Assembly: GCA_015232465.1 (NCBI GenBank)
Contig: JADFZO010000019.1
Coordinates: 1-41,269, forward strand
From: Desulfamplus sp.
GTDB taxonomy: Bacteria > Desulfobacterota > Desulfobacteria > Desulfobacterales > Desulfobacteraceae
Direction of reading: 5' to 3'
Length of the DNA: 41,269 bases
Part shown: positions 34,418 to 41,269 of the stretch, one piece after another
Layout: each line of letters starts with the position of its first letter
Numbering within the stretch: the first letter of the stretch is position 1
The notes under the pieces: model-generated
What the model saw: only the letters and a program-made list of their open reading frames with translations
The model's database searches: none
What the model was told of the DNA's origin: nothing
Made by a program: the position numbers and the translations under genes

Positions 34418-34453
34418 AAGGGTGTAAAATTAGATAAATAAGTTTGCACCCTT
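34418..34453 (+). promoter_or_regulatory. Hairpin between the last ter gene and the cyclophilin gene
   Basis: AAGGGTGTAAA (34418-34428) pairs with TTTGCACCCTT (34443-34453) over 11 bp with one U-G wobble and a 14-nt loop. No U-run follows on the plus strand, so it is not a standard intrinsic terminator. The right arm ends 16 nt before the ATG at 34470, so it may affect readthrough or initiation. Confidence 0.45.
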
Positions 34454-34469
34454 GCAAAATGAAAAACTT

Positions 34470-35549
34470 ATGAATAGATCACAATTTAGAATTATTACTA
34501 TTTTTTTTCTCATAACTATTTTTATGCACTCTTTTTATCTAAGTGCTACTACCTACGCAGACTCGCCTGCCCCTCCTGCTCCTACACATCTTCAAACAAT
34601 CCTTAATGGAGATAGTCTGCTCATTCAATGGAATGAAGTTGCCAATGTAGATGGTTATCTGCTTTTGTATGCCCCTTATCCTGCTGCCGACTACATTGGT
34701 CAAATTGATATGGGCAAATACACAGGGCTAAATATAGAAGATGCTAAGGGGCTATCTTTTTATGTGGCGGTCTTGACCTATAAACTTATAAACGATCAAG
34801 GCGATGCTATTGTTAGCGATTATTCAAATATTGGGGCATTTACATCTTTTTATCGTGATGCAGACATGGACGGGTATGGAGACCCAAACAGCGTGGTGGT
34901 TAGAGTCTCTGCACCTTCTGGATATGTTGTTTTGCAGCCATCTGGCTATATTCTAAACAATAAAGATACAAATGACTCTCAAAACGATCTAATAACTTTT
35001 AGCAGTGATGAGATGAGTAGCAAATTTGGAGATGGGCTTTATGCTCAAATATGCACAAACAAAGGGGTCATTGTTTGCAGCTTAGAGTTTGAAAAAGCAC
35101 CCCTTACTGTAACCAATTTTGTTGGACTTTCAGAAGGGACAATTAACCACAGTAGAGGCTTAGGCATACCCTACTACGATGGTCTAAATTTTCATCGAGT
35201 TGTAAAAGATTTTATGATTCAAGGCGGGTGCCCATTTGGAACTGGCTCTGGTGGTCCTGGCTATCAGTTTAAAGATGAGTTTAATTCTGAGCTTACACAC
35301 TCTGCGGCTGGAATCTTATCAATGGCAAATTCAGGAGTTAACACCAATGGAAGCCAATTTTTTATTACACATGTTCCAACACCATGGCTTGATGGCAAAC
35401 ACTCTGTCTTTGGGCATGTTGTTGAGGGGCAAGATGTTGTCAATTCTATTGAAGAGGGCGATATAATCGGCAAAGTTGAAATTTCACGCATTGGCGATAA
35501 GGCACTTAACTTTAAATCAGATCAGGCAGCATTTGATCTATTACGATAA
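34470..35549 (+). CDS. Exported cyclophilin-type peptidyl-prolyl isomerase
   Basis: 359 aa from the ATG at 34470, directly before a signal peptide ([25 protein letters not shown], cleavage likely near residue 30); a TTG at 34452 is less likely. Residues about 36-127 form a fibronectin-III-like domain ([17 protein letters not shown]). Residues 130-138 (DADMDGYGD) form a thrombospondin-3-like calcium loop. Residues about 185-345 are the cyclophilin domain with [13 protein letters not shown] (catalytic Arg and Phe), NGSQFFI and [12 protein letters not shown]. It would catalyse proline isomerisation during folding of exported proteins. The fusion to a FnIII-like and calcium-loop front part is unusual for this enzyme. 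It is convergent with katA, 77 nt away. Confidence 0.88.
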   Translation: MNRSQFRIITIFFLITIFMHSFYLSATTYADSPAPPAPTHLQTILNGDSLLIQWNEVANVDGYLLLYAPYPAADYIGQIDMGKYTGLNIEDAKGLSFYVAVLTYKLINDQGDAIVSDYSNIGAFTSFYRDADMDGYGDPNSVVVRVSAPSGYVVLQPSGYILNNKDTNDSQNDLITFSSDEMSSKFGDGLYAQICTNKGVIVCSLEFEKAPLTVTNFVGLSEGTINHSRGLGIPYYDGLNFHRVVKDFMIQGGCPFGTGSGGPGYQFKDEFNSELTHSAAGILSMANSGVNTNGSQFFITHVPTPWLDGKHSVFGHVVEGQDVVNSIEEGDIIGKVEISRIGDKALNFKSDQAAFDLLR

Positions 35550-35580
35550 TTTTTAATACGATAAATATTTAACAATATTG

Positions 35581-35606
35581 TAGAGACGCACGGTTGTGCG
35601 TCTCTA
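35581..35606. repeat. Palindromic repeat (copy 2) between convergent genes, possible terminator
   Basis: TAGAGACGCAC (35581-35591), GGTT, GTGCGTCTCTA (35596-35606): a perfect 11-bp stem with a four-base loop, followed on the plus strand by AACTATTTTTT. Copy 1 lies in glgB at 2146-2170 and differs by one loop base and the last base. Its position between two convergent stops and the T-run fits a terminator for the cyclophilin gene. Confidence 0.75.
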
Positions 35607-35626
35607 ACTATTTTTTCATAAATTGC

Positions 35627-37075
35627 TTAGAGTTTAATTCCCATTGCCTCAGCAACACCCTTGCCATAAGCTGGATCTGCCTTCATACAATTTTCAATGT
35701 GTTTTCGTTTGATCTCTTCTGGTGCATCTCCCATAGCTCTTGCTGTGTTGGCAAACAGACGGGCTTTTTCATCTTGGCTCATAAGATTAAAGAGCTTTGC
35801 AGGCTGGGAGTAGTAGTCATCATCAACTCTATGGTTCCAGTGATCAGCAGCACCCTCAAGGCTCAATGGTGGCTCTGAAAAATCAGGCTGCTCTTGCCAC
35901 TCGCCATAACTGTTTGGCTCATATCCAAGTGTGCTTCCGTAATTTCCATCAACCCGCATCGCACCATCACGATGGTAGCTGTTAAATGGGCATCTTGCCC
36001 TATTTACTGGAATGAGATGGTGATTTACACCCAAACGGTAACGCTGGGCATCACCATAAGAGAACAATCTGCCTTGAAGCATCTTATCTGGCGAAAATCC
36101 AACTCCCGGAACAATATTGGAAGGATTAAATGCAGATTGCTCAACCTCTGCAAAGTAGTTTTCAGGATTTTTGTTAAGCTCCATAACTCCAACCTCAATC
36201 AGAGGATAATCTTTGTGAAACCACACCTTTGTCAAATCAAATGGGTTGTATGGGCAAGTTGAAGCATCTTTTTCTGGCATAACCTGAACAAACAGTGTCC
36301 AGCGTGGAAAATCACCCTTTTCAATACTCTCATAAAGATCGCGTTGATGGCTCTCACGGCACTTGCCAACAACAGCCTCTGCCTCTTGGTCAGTTAGGTT
36401 TCTTATTCCCTGCTGTGTGCGAAGGTGAAATTTTACCCAATATCGCTCATTATTAGCATTGATAAAGCTAAATGTGTGGCTACCAAATCCGTGCATGTGG
36501 CGATAAGTTGCTGGAATTCCTCTATCGCTCATCACAACAGTAACCTGATGGAGAGCCTCGGGCAACGATGTCCAAAAATCCCAATTGTTTTTTGCACTTC
36601 TTAAATTTGTGCGTGGATCGCGTTTTACTGCATGGTTAAGATCAGGAAATTTTAGAGGATCACGAAGGAAAAATACTGGTGTGTTGTTACCAACCAAATC
36701 CCAGTTACCCTCTTCTGTATAGAATTTTACAGCAAATCCTCTAATATCTCGTTCAGCGTCAGCAGCACCACGCTCTCCAGCAACTGTGGAGAAGCGGACA
36801 AATAGTTCTGTCTTTTTGCCAATTTCAGAAAAAATTTTTGCTTTAGTATATTTTGTGATGTCGTGGGTTACTGTAAAGCTGCCGTAAGCACCAGAGCCTT
36901 TTGCGTGCATTCTTCTCTCTGGAATTACCTCTCTGTCAAAGTGAGCCAATTTTTCCATAAACCATACATCTTGAAGCAGCATTGGACCGCGTGGACCTGC
37001 TGTCATTACATTTTGGTTGTCTGCTACTGGTGCTCCTGCGTTATTGGTCAGTTTTGTCATTTTGTCTTGTGCCAT
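35627..37075 (-). CDS. katA: Monofunctional haem catalase (small-subunit type)
   Basis: 482 aa. It dismutates hydrogen peroxide to water and oxygen using haem b. Catalytic His H57 is in RRMHAKG, Asn N130 in VGNNTPVFF, and the proximal haem ligand Y339 is in [14 protein letters not shown]. The length and absence of a C-terminal flavodoxin-like domain place it among small-subunit catalases, which often bind NADPH. AAGGAG precedes the ATG. It lies 58 nt downstream of perR on the same strand, so the two are probably cotranscribed and peroxide-induced. For a probable anaerobe or microaerophile this marks defence against oxygen exposure. Confidence 0.96.
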   Translation of the reverse strand: MAQDKMTKLTNNAGAPVADNQNVMTAGPRGPMLLQDVWFMEKLAHFDREVIPERRMHAKGSGAYGSFTVTHDITKYTKAKIFSEIGKKTELFVRFSTVAGERGAADAERDIRGFAVKFYTEEGNWDLVGNNTPVFFLRDPLKFPDLNHAVKRDPRTNLRSAKNNWDFWTSLPEALHQVTVVMSDRGIPATYRHMHGFGSHTFSFINANNERYWVKFHLRTQQGIRNLTDQEAEAVVGKCRESHQRDLYESIEKGDFPRWTLFVQVMPEKDASTCPYNPFDLTKVWFHKDYPLIEVGVMELNKNPENYFAEVEQSAFNPSNIVPGVGFSPDKMLQGRLFSYGDAQRYRLGVNHHLIPVNRARCPFNSYHRDGAMRVDGNYGSTLGYEPNSYGEWQEQPDFSEPPLSLEGAADHWNHRVDDDYYSQPAKLFNLMSQDEKARLFANTARAMGDAPEEIKRKHIENCMKADPAYGKGVAEAMGIKL

Positions 37076-37133
37076 TTTAATCTCCTTTATCTGATTTTAG
37101 GGTAAATTCTCTTATACGATCTAAATATACGAT

Positions 37134-37568
37134 CTAATTTTTGCAATCACTGCAGATGCCAAAAAAATCGAGTCTATGGGTTAAAATCTCAAAACCTGTC
37201 TCCTCAGCAATCTCTTTTTGCATATCCTTTAAGCCACTTATGTCAGGATCAATAACTTTTCCGCACTTGACACATATAACATGAGGATGTGGATATGGTC
37301 TGTTTGCATCATAACGGTTGCTGCCATCTGGAAATCCCAACTCTAAAACCTCTCCTAATGATTTAACCAAAAGCACGGTGCGATATACAGTAGCAAGGCT
37401 CATGGTTGGAAAATCATTTTTAAGATGCTCATAGATATTTTCAACGCTTGGGTGTCCTTGACTATCAGCCAAGATTTTAACAATAGCTATTCGTTGAGGT
37501 GTAATTTTATGACCACTCTCTTTTAATTTTTTTAAAATTATGTCAAATCTCTCTTGAGGGTCAGCCAT
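37134..37568 (-). CDS. perR: Fur-family peroxide regulator, PerR-type
   Basis: 144 aa. Winged-helix N-terminus (ITPQRIAIVKILADSQGHPSVENIYEHL, LATVYRTVLLV) and dimerisation/metal domain. Regulatory metal ligands of Bacillus PerR (H37, D85, H91, H93, D104) have counterparts H39, D87, H94, H96 and D107; Asp at the last position favours PerR over Fur, which has Glu. The structural zinc site is C99xxC102 and C139xxC142. In PerR, peroxide oxidises His ligands through bound Fe(II) and releases DNA. AAAGGAG precedes the ATG. The gene lies just before katA, and a Fur/PerR-like palindrome lies 50 nt upstream of its start, so autoregulation and control of katA are likely. Confidence 0.92.
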   Translation of the reverse strand: MADPQERFDIILKKLKESGHKITPQRIAIVKILADSQGHPSVENIYEHLKNDFPTMSLATVYRTVLLVKSLGEVLELGFPDGSNRYDANRPYPHPHVICVKCGKVIDPDISGLKDMQKEIAEETGFEILTHRLDFFGICSDCKN

Positions 37569-37617
37569 AGTTTTACTCCTTTTAGTGGCTAAAAGGACAG
37601 TTGATTTGAGATATTAT

Positions 37618-37634
37618 TTGAGAATAATTATCAA
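37618..37634. promoter_or_regulatory. Fur/PerR-type operator upstream of perR-katA
   Basis: TTGAGAATAATTATCAA is a 17-bp near-perfect palindrome (14 of 17 symmetrical) with AAT and ATT half-sites like the PerR/Fur box. It lies 50-66 nt upstream of the perR ATG on the minus strand. A TTGACT sequence read from 37660 to 37655 on that strand could be the -35 box, with no clear -10. Confidence 0.65.
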
Positions 37635-37688
37635 TTAGCATTGATTACTATTTGAGTCAATAATTTTTTTACAGTTTTTAAGATAAAC

Positions 37689-38735
37689 TCACCACTTAAC
37701 CCCCAATATCAAACAATTTAGCCCTGAGCCTATACCCATAAATCCTACATTATCATTTGGCAGTAGAAAATTGCATTCATCAGCAATTGCAGCAGTAATG
37801 GGCAATGACACAGTTCCCATATTGCCAAGATATTGGTAGGTTGAAAAATCGGTTGAAGGATCGATTTTTAAAGCCTGTTGAACCATCTGTTGATGGGTTG
37901 AGCCTACCTGATGGCAGATAAATTTGTTTGGTTTGCCAAAATCTACCTCATTTATGAACTTTTGATATGTTGATTTAGCAAGAGTTAAGCCATTTTCAAG
38001 CACTGCATGGGCATCTGTTCTCATAATTATTTTCGAGTCTGTTGGCATACCATTTTGGCTAAATCCCCATTTGCAAAGGTTGTGAAATTGACTTGCCTGC
38101 TTGACAACTCCTCCAACTAATTTGTGATGCCCTATTTTATTGCTACCAAACGAGCCATCACTCATAAGAACCCCAACAGCACCAGAGCCGCCTGTCATGG
38201 TTGCGATTGTCTGTTTATAGAACTCTACGCTCTTTTGCTGATTAATCTCATCTATTGTTGATTCAACAATTTGACGTGCAGTTTCGCAAGATACAACTAA
38301 GCCAGCTCGTATCTGACCAAGTTCAATTGCGTTTGCAACATGCACCATGCCACTAATAACTCCTAAACAGGCATTTGAGAGATCATAAATATAGGCATCA
38401 GGGCTGATATTAAGAGCATTGGCAACAGCACAGGCAGTTGCAGGCTCAAAACCATCACGACCCACACCGCAAAAGACAAGAGATTCAATCTGATATGGGT
38501 CAATTTGAGCCAGTTCAATTGCATTTAATCCAGCATTTGCAGCTTTTTGTGCAAGTGTGTGGTCAATATCCCAGTAACGCCTCTCTTTTATGCCAGTTAG
38601 AGCCTCAAGCTGCCCTTTTTTAAAGCCAGTAGCATCGTAAAATGGTTTGAGTCTATCTTCAATCTCTTGAGTTGTAACAATGTGCGGAGCAAGTTCATAA
38701 CCTATTGCATCAATAAAAACTTTTGAGTACCTCAT
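37689..38735 (-). CDS. 3-oxoacyl-ACP synthase III-like condensing enzyme
   Basis: 348 aa from the ATG at 38735 (MRYSKVFID...), seven bases after the upstream stop; a GTG at 38753 would add six residues and overlap the upstream gene by 11 nt. The thiolase-fold triad is C123 in LSNACLGVISG, H275 in ICHQVGSTHQQ and N305 in YLGNMGTVSLP. It differs clearly from the FabH-like protein at 7272 (FEPATACAVANAL, ELGQIRAGLVVSCETAR). Its tight linkage to the AT-DH-DH synthase suggests it primes or terminates the same lipid pathway. Such KAS III proteins accompany PUFA-synthase-like clusters in deltaproteobacterial genomes as far as I remember. The exact substrate is unknown; an OleA-like head-to-head condensation cannot be excluded. 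Confidence 0.82.
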   Translation of the reverse strand: MRYSKVFIDAIGYELAPHIVTTQEIEDRLKPFYDATGFKKGQLEALTGIKERRYWDIDHTLAQKAANAGLNAIELAQIDPYQIESLVFCGVGRDGFEPATACAVANALNISPDAYIYDLSNACLGVISGMVHVANAIELGQIRAGLVVSCETARQIVESTIDEINQQKSVEFYKQTIATMTGGSGAVGVLMSDGSFGSNKIGHHKLVGGVVKQASQFHNLCKWGFSQNGMPTDSKIIMRTDAHAVLENGLTLAKSTYQKFINEVDFGKPNKFICHQVGSTHQQMVQQALKIDPSTDFSTYQYLGNMGTVSLPITAAIADECNFLLPNDNVGFMGIGSGLNCLILGVKW

Positions 38736-38742
38736 ATTTATC

Positions 38743-41269
38743 TTATCTTTCACTCCAAAATAGCTCTATCTCATCTTTAGATAACCCCACAATCCTCATT
38801 CCCATATTTTTATAAAGCACAATTCTATGATCATCAGAGAACATGTGGGCATCTGCAATAATGTATGGCTCTTTATTGCTATTGTAGCCAATCTCTTTAA
38901 CCTCAATTTCGTAACGTGCCTTTTTAGTGGCAGTAGTTACTGGACCTCTGCATTTTAGATCGCTCTCAAGAGATGGGATCACATCGTAAAACGGGTCATC
39001 TTTTTGGGTTATCCAGCCAACTCTTTGGGTAAAAACTCGCAGAGCATGGGCACAGCACTCATACATCAAAGTTCCGGGCATAACCATATCATCAACAAAA
39101 TGGCAGGTTAAAAACCAATCATCAGGATAAATATCAGCTTCAGCAGCTATAAAACCAATTCCAAACCTTCCACCAGTTGGGTTTATCTCAAGAACCCTAT
39201 CAATCAGGTGCATTTTCCCGCTGGGTAGCCTTAAATTTTTTCCAAGCAAAACCCCTGCAAACTGATTGCCAAAGCACGCCTCAAGGTGTCCATGCCTTAG
39301 CTGCTCCACTTGAGCATCAGTATAGCTCTCTTTGTAGATTTTAACGGGTGCAATAAATTGGTTGATATTGCCAAAAGCCTTCTCTTTATCCTCTTTTTTA
39401 AGGATAATTCCACCAGAGTTTTTAACCTCATCAATTGTAAAAAAACCAGCACAACCATCACGCATTGAGATTAAAAGCTCATCAGTGCCATCTTTAGAGA
39501 CAATAAAACCCTGATAGTGAAAAAAGAAGAGATATATTTCCCCCTGCTTTAAAAATCTATCAATCTCAATCTGATACTCAATAGTCTCCCCAGCCTCTGG
39601 CAATGTTCGATGGAAGGTTACCTTAGCATCAAGAAGCCGATAACGCCGAGAGCCTTTAACAACATGATCAATACCAAGCCAAGAGCACAAAAAGAGATCA
39701 GCCTGTCCAGCCTCAATTGAGATGGAAACAGGAGCTTTGCCACCATCTAAATACCAAGCCCCAGCCTTAACATCATGTTGAGTGGTTATCTTGCCAGATT
39801 TTAAAGATAACATCTCACCTTGAATATCCACAATTCGATCAACCAACATAAGCGGCTCATCTGGCAGACGAACCCTTACAGGATAGTTATCAATCTCTTT
39901 AAAAGCATGACCAAGCACATTAGAGGCTAACCCAACAGCAAACTCCATGCACATATCGCGGTCAAAAAGGGGCGGGGTAGGGGGGGCTGTTTTGTCTGCG
40001 GCAGCTCTCTTGCTTGTCTCAGAGGTAAAAGTTAGGGAGTGGTTGATGTTTTGGTCTTGATTGACAATAGTTGATGCAATTTGAGTCAGGCATGAGAATT
40101 GATGCTCTAAAGCTGCCATATTTTTTTGCGATAGCTCTAAAAATTTGATGTGAGCATCTGCTGTAATATCTCTAATCTCTTCACAATTCATATTTTTTTC
40201 TACTATTAGGATTTGCTCTTTTTCTGCTTTAATCCTAACCTCACTGACACTCCTACCAATTTTAGCAAGCTCAGATAAAGCTCTTTTTAGTGCTATCGCC
40301 TCATCTTCATCTTTTGAGCTTGCAGATAAAGAGATAGCAAAATGCTCTTTATCTTGCAGTATTTTTGTTACAGCACGAGTGCAAGAAGAGCCTGGTCCCA
40401 TCTCAATAAAGACTCTAACTCCGTCACTCCATGCGTTATTGATAAGTTTTGTGTAATCAAAGCCATAAAGAGCCTGATTTAATATTGACTCTGCAGTTGC
40501 CATGGTCTCTGGGATATATTTTTTACTTAGAAAACAGCTATAAAAATCAATATTTTTGGGGGGATTGCACTCAAATTTATGTAAATCTAAATACTCCTGC
40601 CAACACTCTTGAAGAATAGGGCAGTGAACAGTAACAACCCCATCAAGATACATAGATCCACAGCCACTTTTACGTATAAAATCTTCAACTTGCTCCAAAC
40701 TTCCGCCAACCACGCACTCATCATCTCTATTGACAATCAAAAGATATAGTTTGTCGTATTTATTAGACTCAATAAAAGATTTAACAAAATCTCTGTCTCT
40801 GTTCACAGCAGCAACACGCCATTGAGGTTTTTCGCTCTCTTTTAATCCCCACACCTTTTTAGCAGCTAAAAAATCTCCACCAAGTTTTTTTGTAAAGAGA
40901 TCAGAAGCCTCCATTCGTCTTAACATATCTTCTGGGTCATTCCACACCTTTAATGCAAACAGCCCAGCAGTCTCTCCAAGACTATGACCTATGCAGGCAT
41001 CAGCCTTTAGACCAAACTTTTCAGCCACACGGGTCATCAAAAAACCAAACGAGACTTGCCCAAATATCATGTTGTGGCTGTGGCTATTTATGCGACTTTG
41101 TGCATCATTTTGCCAGCCATGTTTGTAAGATATTCGCTTTGGATAGTAGAGGGCTGGAAGCAATCGCCTGTTTAAAGATGCCCCCTTTTTATCCATATCA
41201 TCTAAAATATCTGAAAATATCACACCAAGTTTGCGCCCCATTCCTAAGAAGTGGTTACCTGAACCTGGG
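38743..41269 (-). CDS. PUFA-synthase-like megasynthase, C-terminal AT-DH-DH part (5' end outside window)
   Basis: 841 codons are visible. The frame stays open to the window edge and reads PGSGNHFLGMGRKLG, the start motif of an acyltransferase domain, so the ATG at 41241 is internal. Numbering from that Met: AT with S87 in GHSLGE, H206 in VTVHCPIL and MGPGSSCTRAV; a linker (about 330-430, Pro-rich at 420-425); DH1 (about 455-610: LPDEPLMLVDRIVDI, GAWYLDGG, MRDGCAGFFT); DH2 (about 640-830: SGKMHLIDRVLEI, CHFVDDMVMPGTLMYE with H714 and E728 at FabA His/Asp spacing). DH1 has Trp where FabA has the catalytic His. This FabA-like tandem is the hallmark of PfaC-type PUFA synthases. Ketosynthase domains probably precede it outside the window. 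KAS III follows 7 nt downstream. Confidence 0.87.
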   Translation of the reverse strand, partial: PGSGNHFLGMGRKLGVIFSDILDDMDKKGASLNRRLLPALYYPKRISYKHGWQNDAQSRINSHSHNMIFGQVSFGFLMTRVAEKFGLKADACIGHSLGETAGLFALKVWNDPEDMLRRMEASDLFTKKLGGDFLAAKKVWGLKESEKPQWRVAAVNRDRDFVKSFIESNKYDKLYLLIVNRDDECVVGGSLEQVEDFIRKSGCGSMYLDGVVTVHCPILQECWQEYLDLHKFECNPPKNIDFYSCFLSKKYIPETMATAESILNQALYGFDYTKLINNAWSDGVRVFIEMGPGSSCTRAVTKILQDKEHFAISLSASSKDEDEAIALKRALSELAKIGRSVSEVRIKAEKEQILIVEKNMNCEEIRDITADAHIKFLELSQKNMAALEHQFSCLTQIASTIVNQDQNINHSLTFTSETSKRAAADKTAPPTPPLFDRDMCMEFAVGLASNVLGHAFKEIDNYPVRVRLPDEPLMLVDRIVDIQGEMLSLKSGKITTQHDVKAGAWYLDGGKAPVSISIEAGQADLFLCSWLGIDHVVKGSRRYRLLDAKVTFHRTLPEAGETIEYQIEIDRFLKQGEIYLFFFHYQGFIVSKDGTDELLISMRDGCAGFFTIDEVKNSGGIILKKEDKEKAFGNINQFIAPVKIYKESYTDAQVEQLRHGHLEACFGNQFAGVLLGKNLRLPSGKMHLIDRVLEINPTGGRFGIGFIAAEADIYPDDWFLTCHFVDDMVMPGTLMYECCAHALRVFTQRVGWITQKDDPFYDVIPSLESDLKCRGPVTTATKKARYEIEVKEIGYNSNKEPYIIADAHMFSDDHRIVLYKNMGMRIVGLSKDEIELFWSER

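Noticed and set aside
35894-36262. Plus-strand open frames inside katA
   Set aside because: Antisense to an intact catalase with all catalytic residues; no start signals.
41239-41241. ATG at 41241 as the start of the AT-DH-DH protein
   Set aside because: The frame is open to the window edge and reads the acyltransferase start motif PGSGNHFLG upstream of it, so the Met is internal.
1-41269. tRNA, rRNA, riboswitch, transposon, integrase or phage genes
   Set aside because: No gap exceeds about 210 nt and none shows a cloverleaf, conserved riboswitch core or insertion-sequence ends; no recombinase-like protein is encoded.

Overview
The window reads as one stretch of an AT-rich bacterial chromosome. 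It is densely coded, with short gaps between genes, and no rRNA, tRNA, CRISPR array, transposase or phage gene was recognised. The mix suggests a Desulfobacterota organism (Desulfobacterales-like) with a very large signal-transduction inventory. It includes a PUFA-synthase-like AT-DH-DH protein with an adjacent KAS III, a eukaryote-type branching enzyme, DUF3334, several hybrid histidine kinases, a CheB-CheR-PAS fusion and a PerR-catalase pair. This taxonomic guess is an inference from gene families, not a proof.

Layout. 1-1522 (minus strand): two tandem paralogous beta-rich, probably surface or secreted proteins with nearly identical N-terminal halves and divergent C-terminal halves; the second is cut by the window edge. 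1704-6094 (plus): glycogen branching enzyme, a REC-PAS-histidine kinase overlapping it by four bases, and a DUF3334 protein. 6101-9599: an AcuI/YhdH-type reductase (minus) divergent from a FabH-like KAS III and a GlmU-like left-handed beta-helix protein (plus). 9565-12391 (minus): trkA-trkH potassium uptake. 12513-20749 (plus): a sensory block with a sugar-diacid-domain hybrid kinase, a small DUF2283 protein, a CheB-CheR-PAS protein and a PAS-kinase-REC protein. 20775-28006 (minus): a four-gene sensory operon made of a hybrid kinase with Hpt, a solute-binding-like protein, a membrane kinase-REC and a secreted beta-propeller protein. 28119-30382 (minus): a cyclic-nucleotide-binding-domain protein and a lone GspE/PilB ATPase. 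30591-32318 (plus): an ABC-2 type permease without its ATPase. 32512-34380 (plus): three TerD-family proteins (one TerZ-like, two TerD/E-like). 34470-35549 (plus): an exported cyclophilin. 35627-37568 (minus): perR-katA. 37689-41269 (minus): the C-terminal 841 residues of a PUFA-synthase-like megasynthase followed by a KAS III.

How the genes fit together. More than half of the coding length is sensing and signalling, and the kinases sit in short operons with likely ligand-binding or output partners. The right end combines peroxide defence with secondary-lipid synthesis. A 25-26 bp palindromic repeat occurs twice, once inside glgB (where it is translated) and once between the convergent cyclophilin and catalase genes (where it may act as a terminator). 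Several proteins carry in-frame insertions or 15-21 nt tandem duplications in linkers. I see no gene cluster that I can call a wholly new system. The strongest leads are the modular paralogs at the left end, the four-gene sensory operon, the ter trio without terA, terB or terC, and the translated palindrome.
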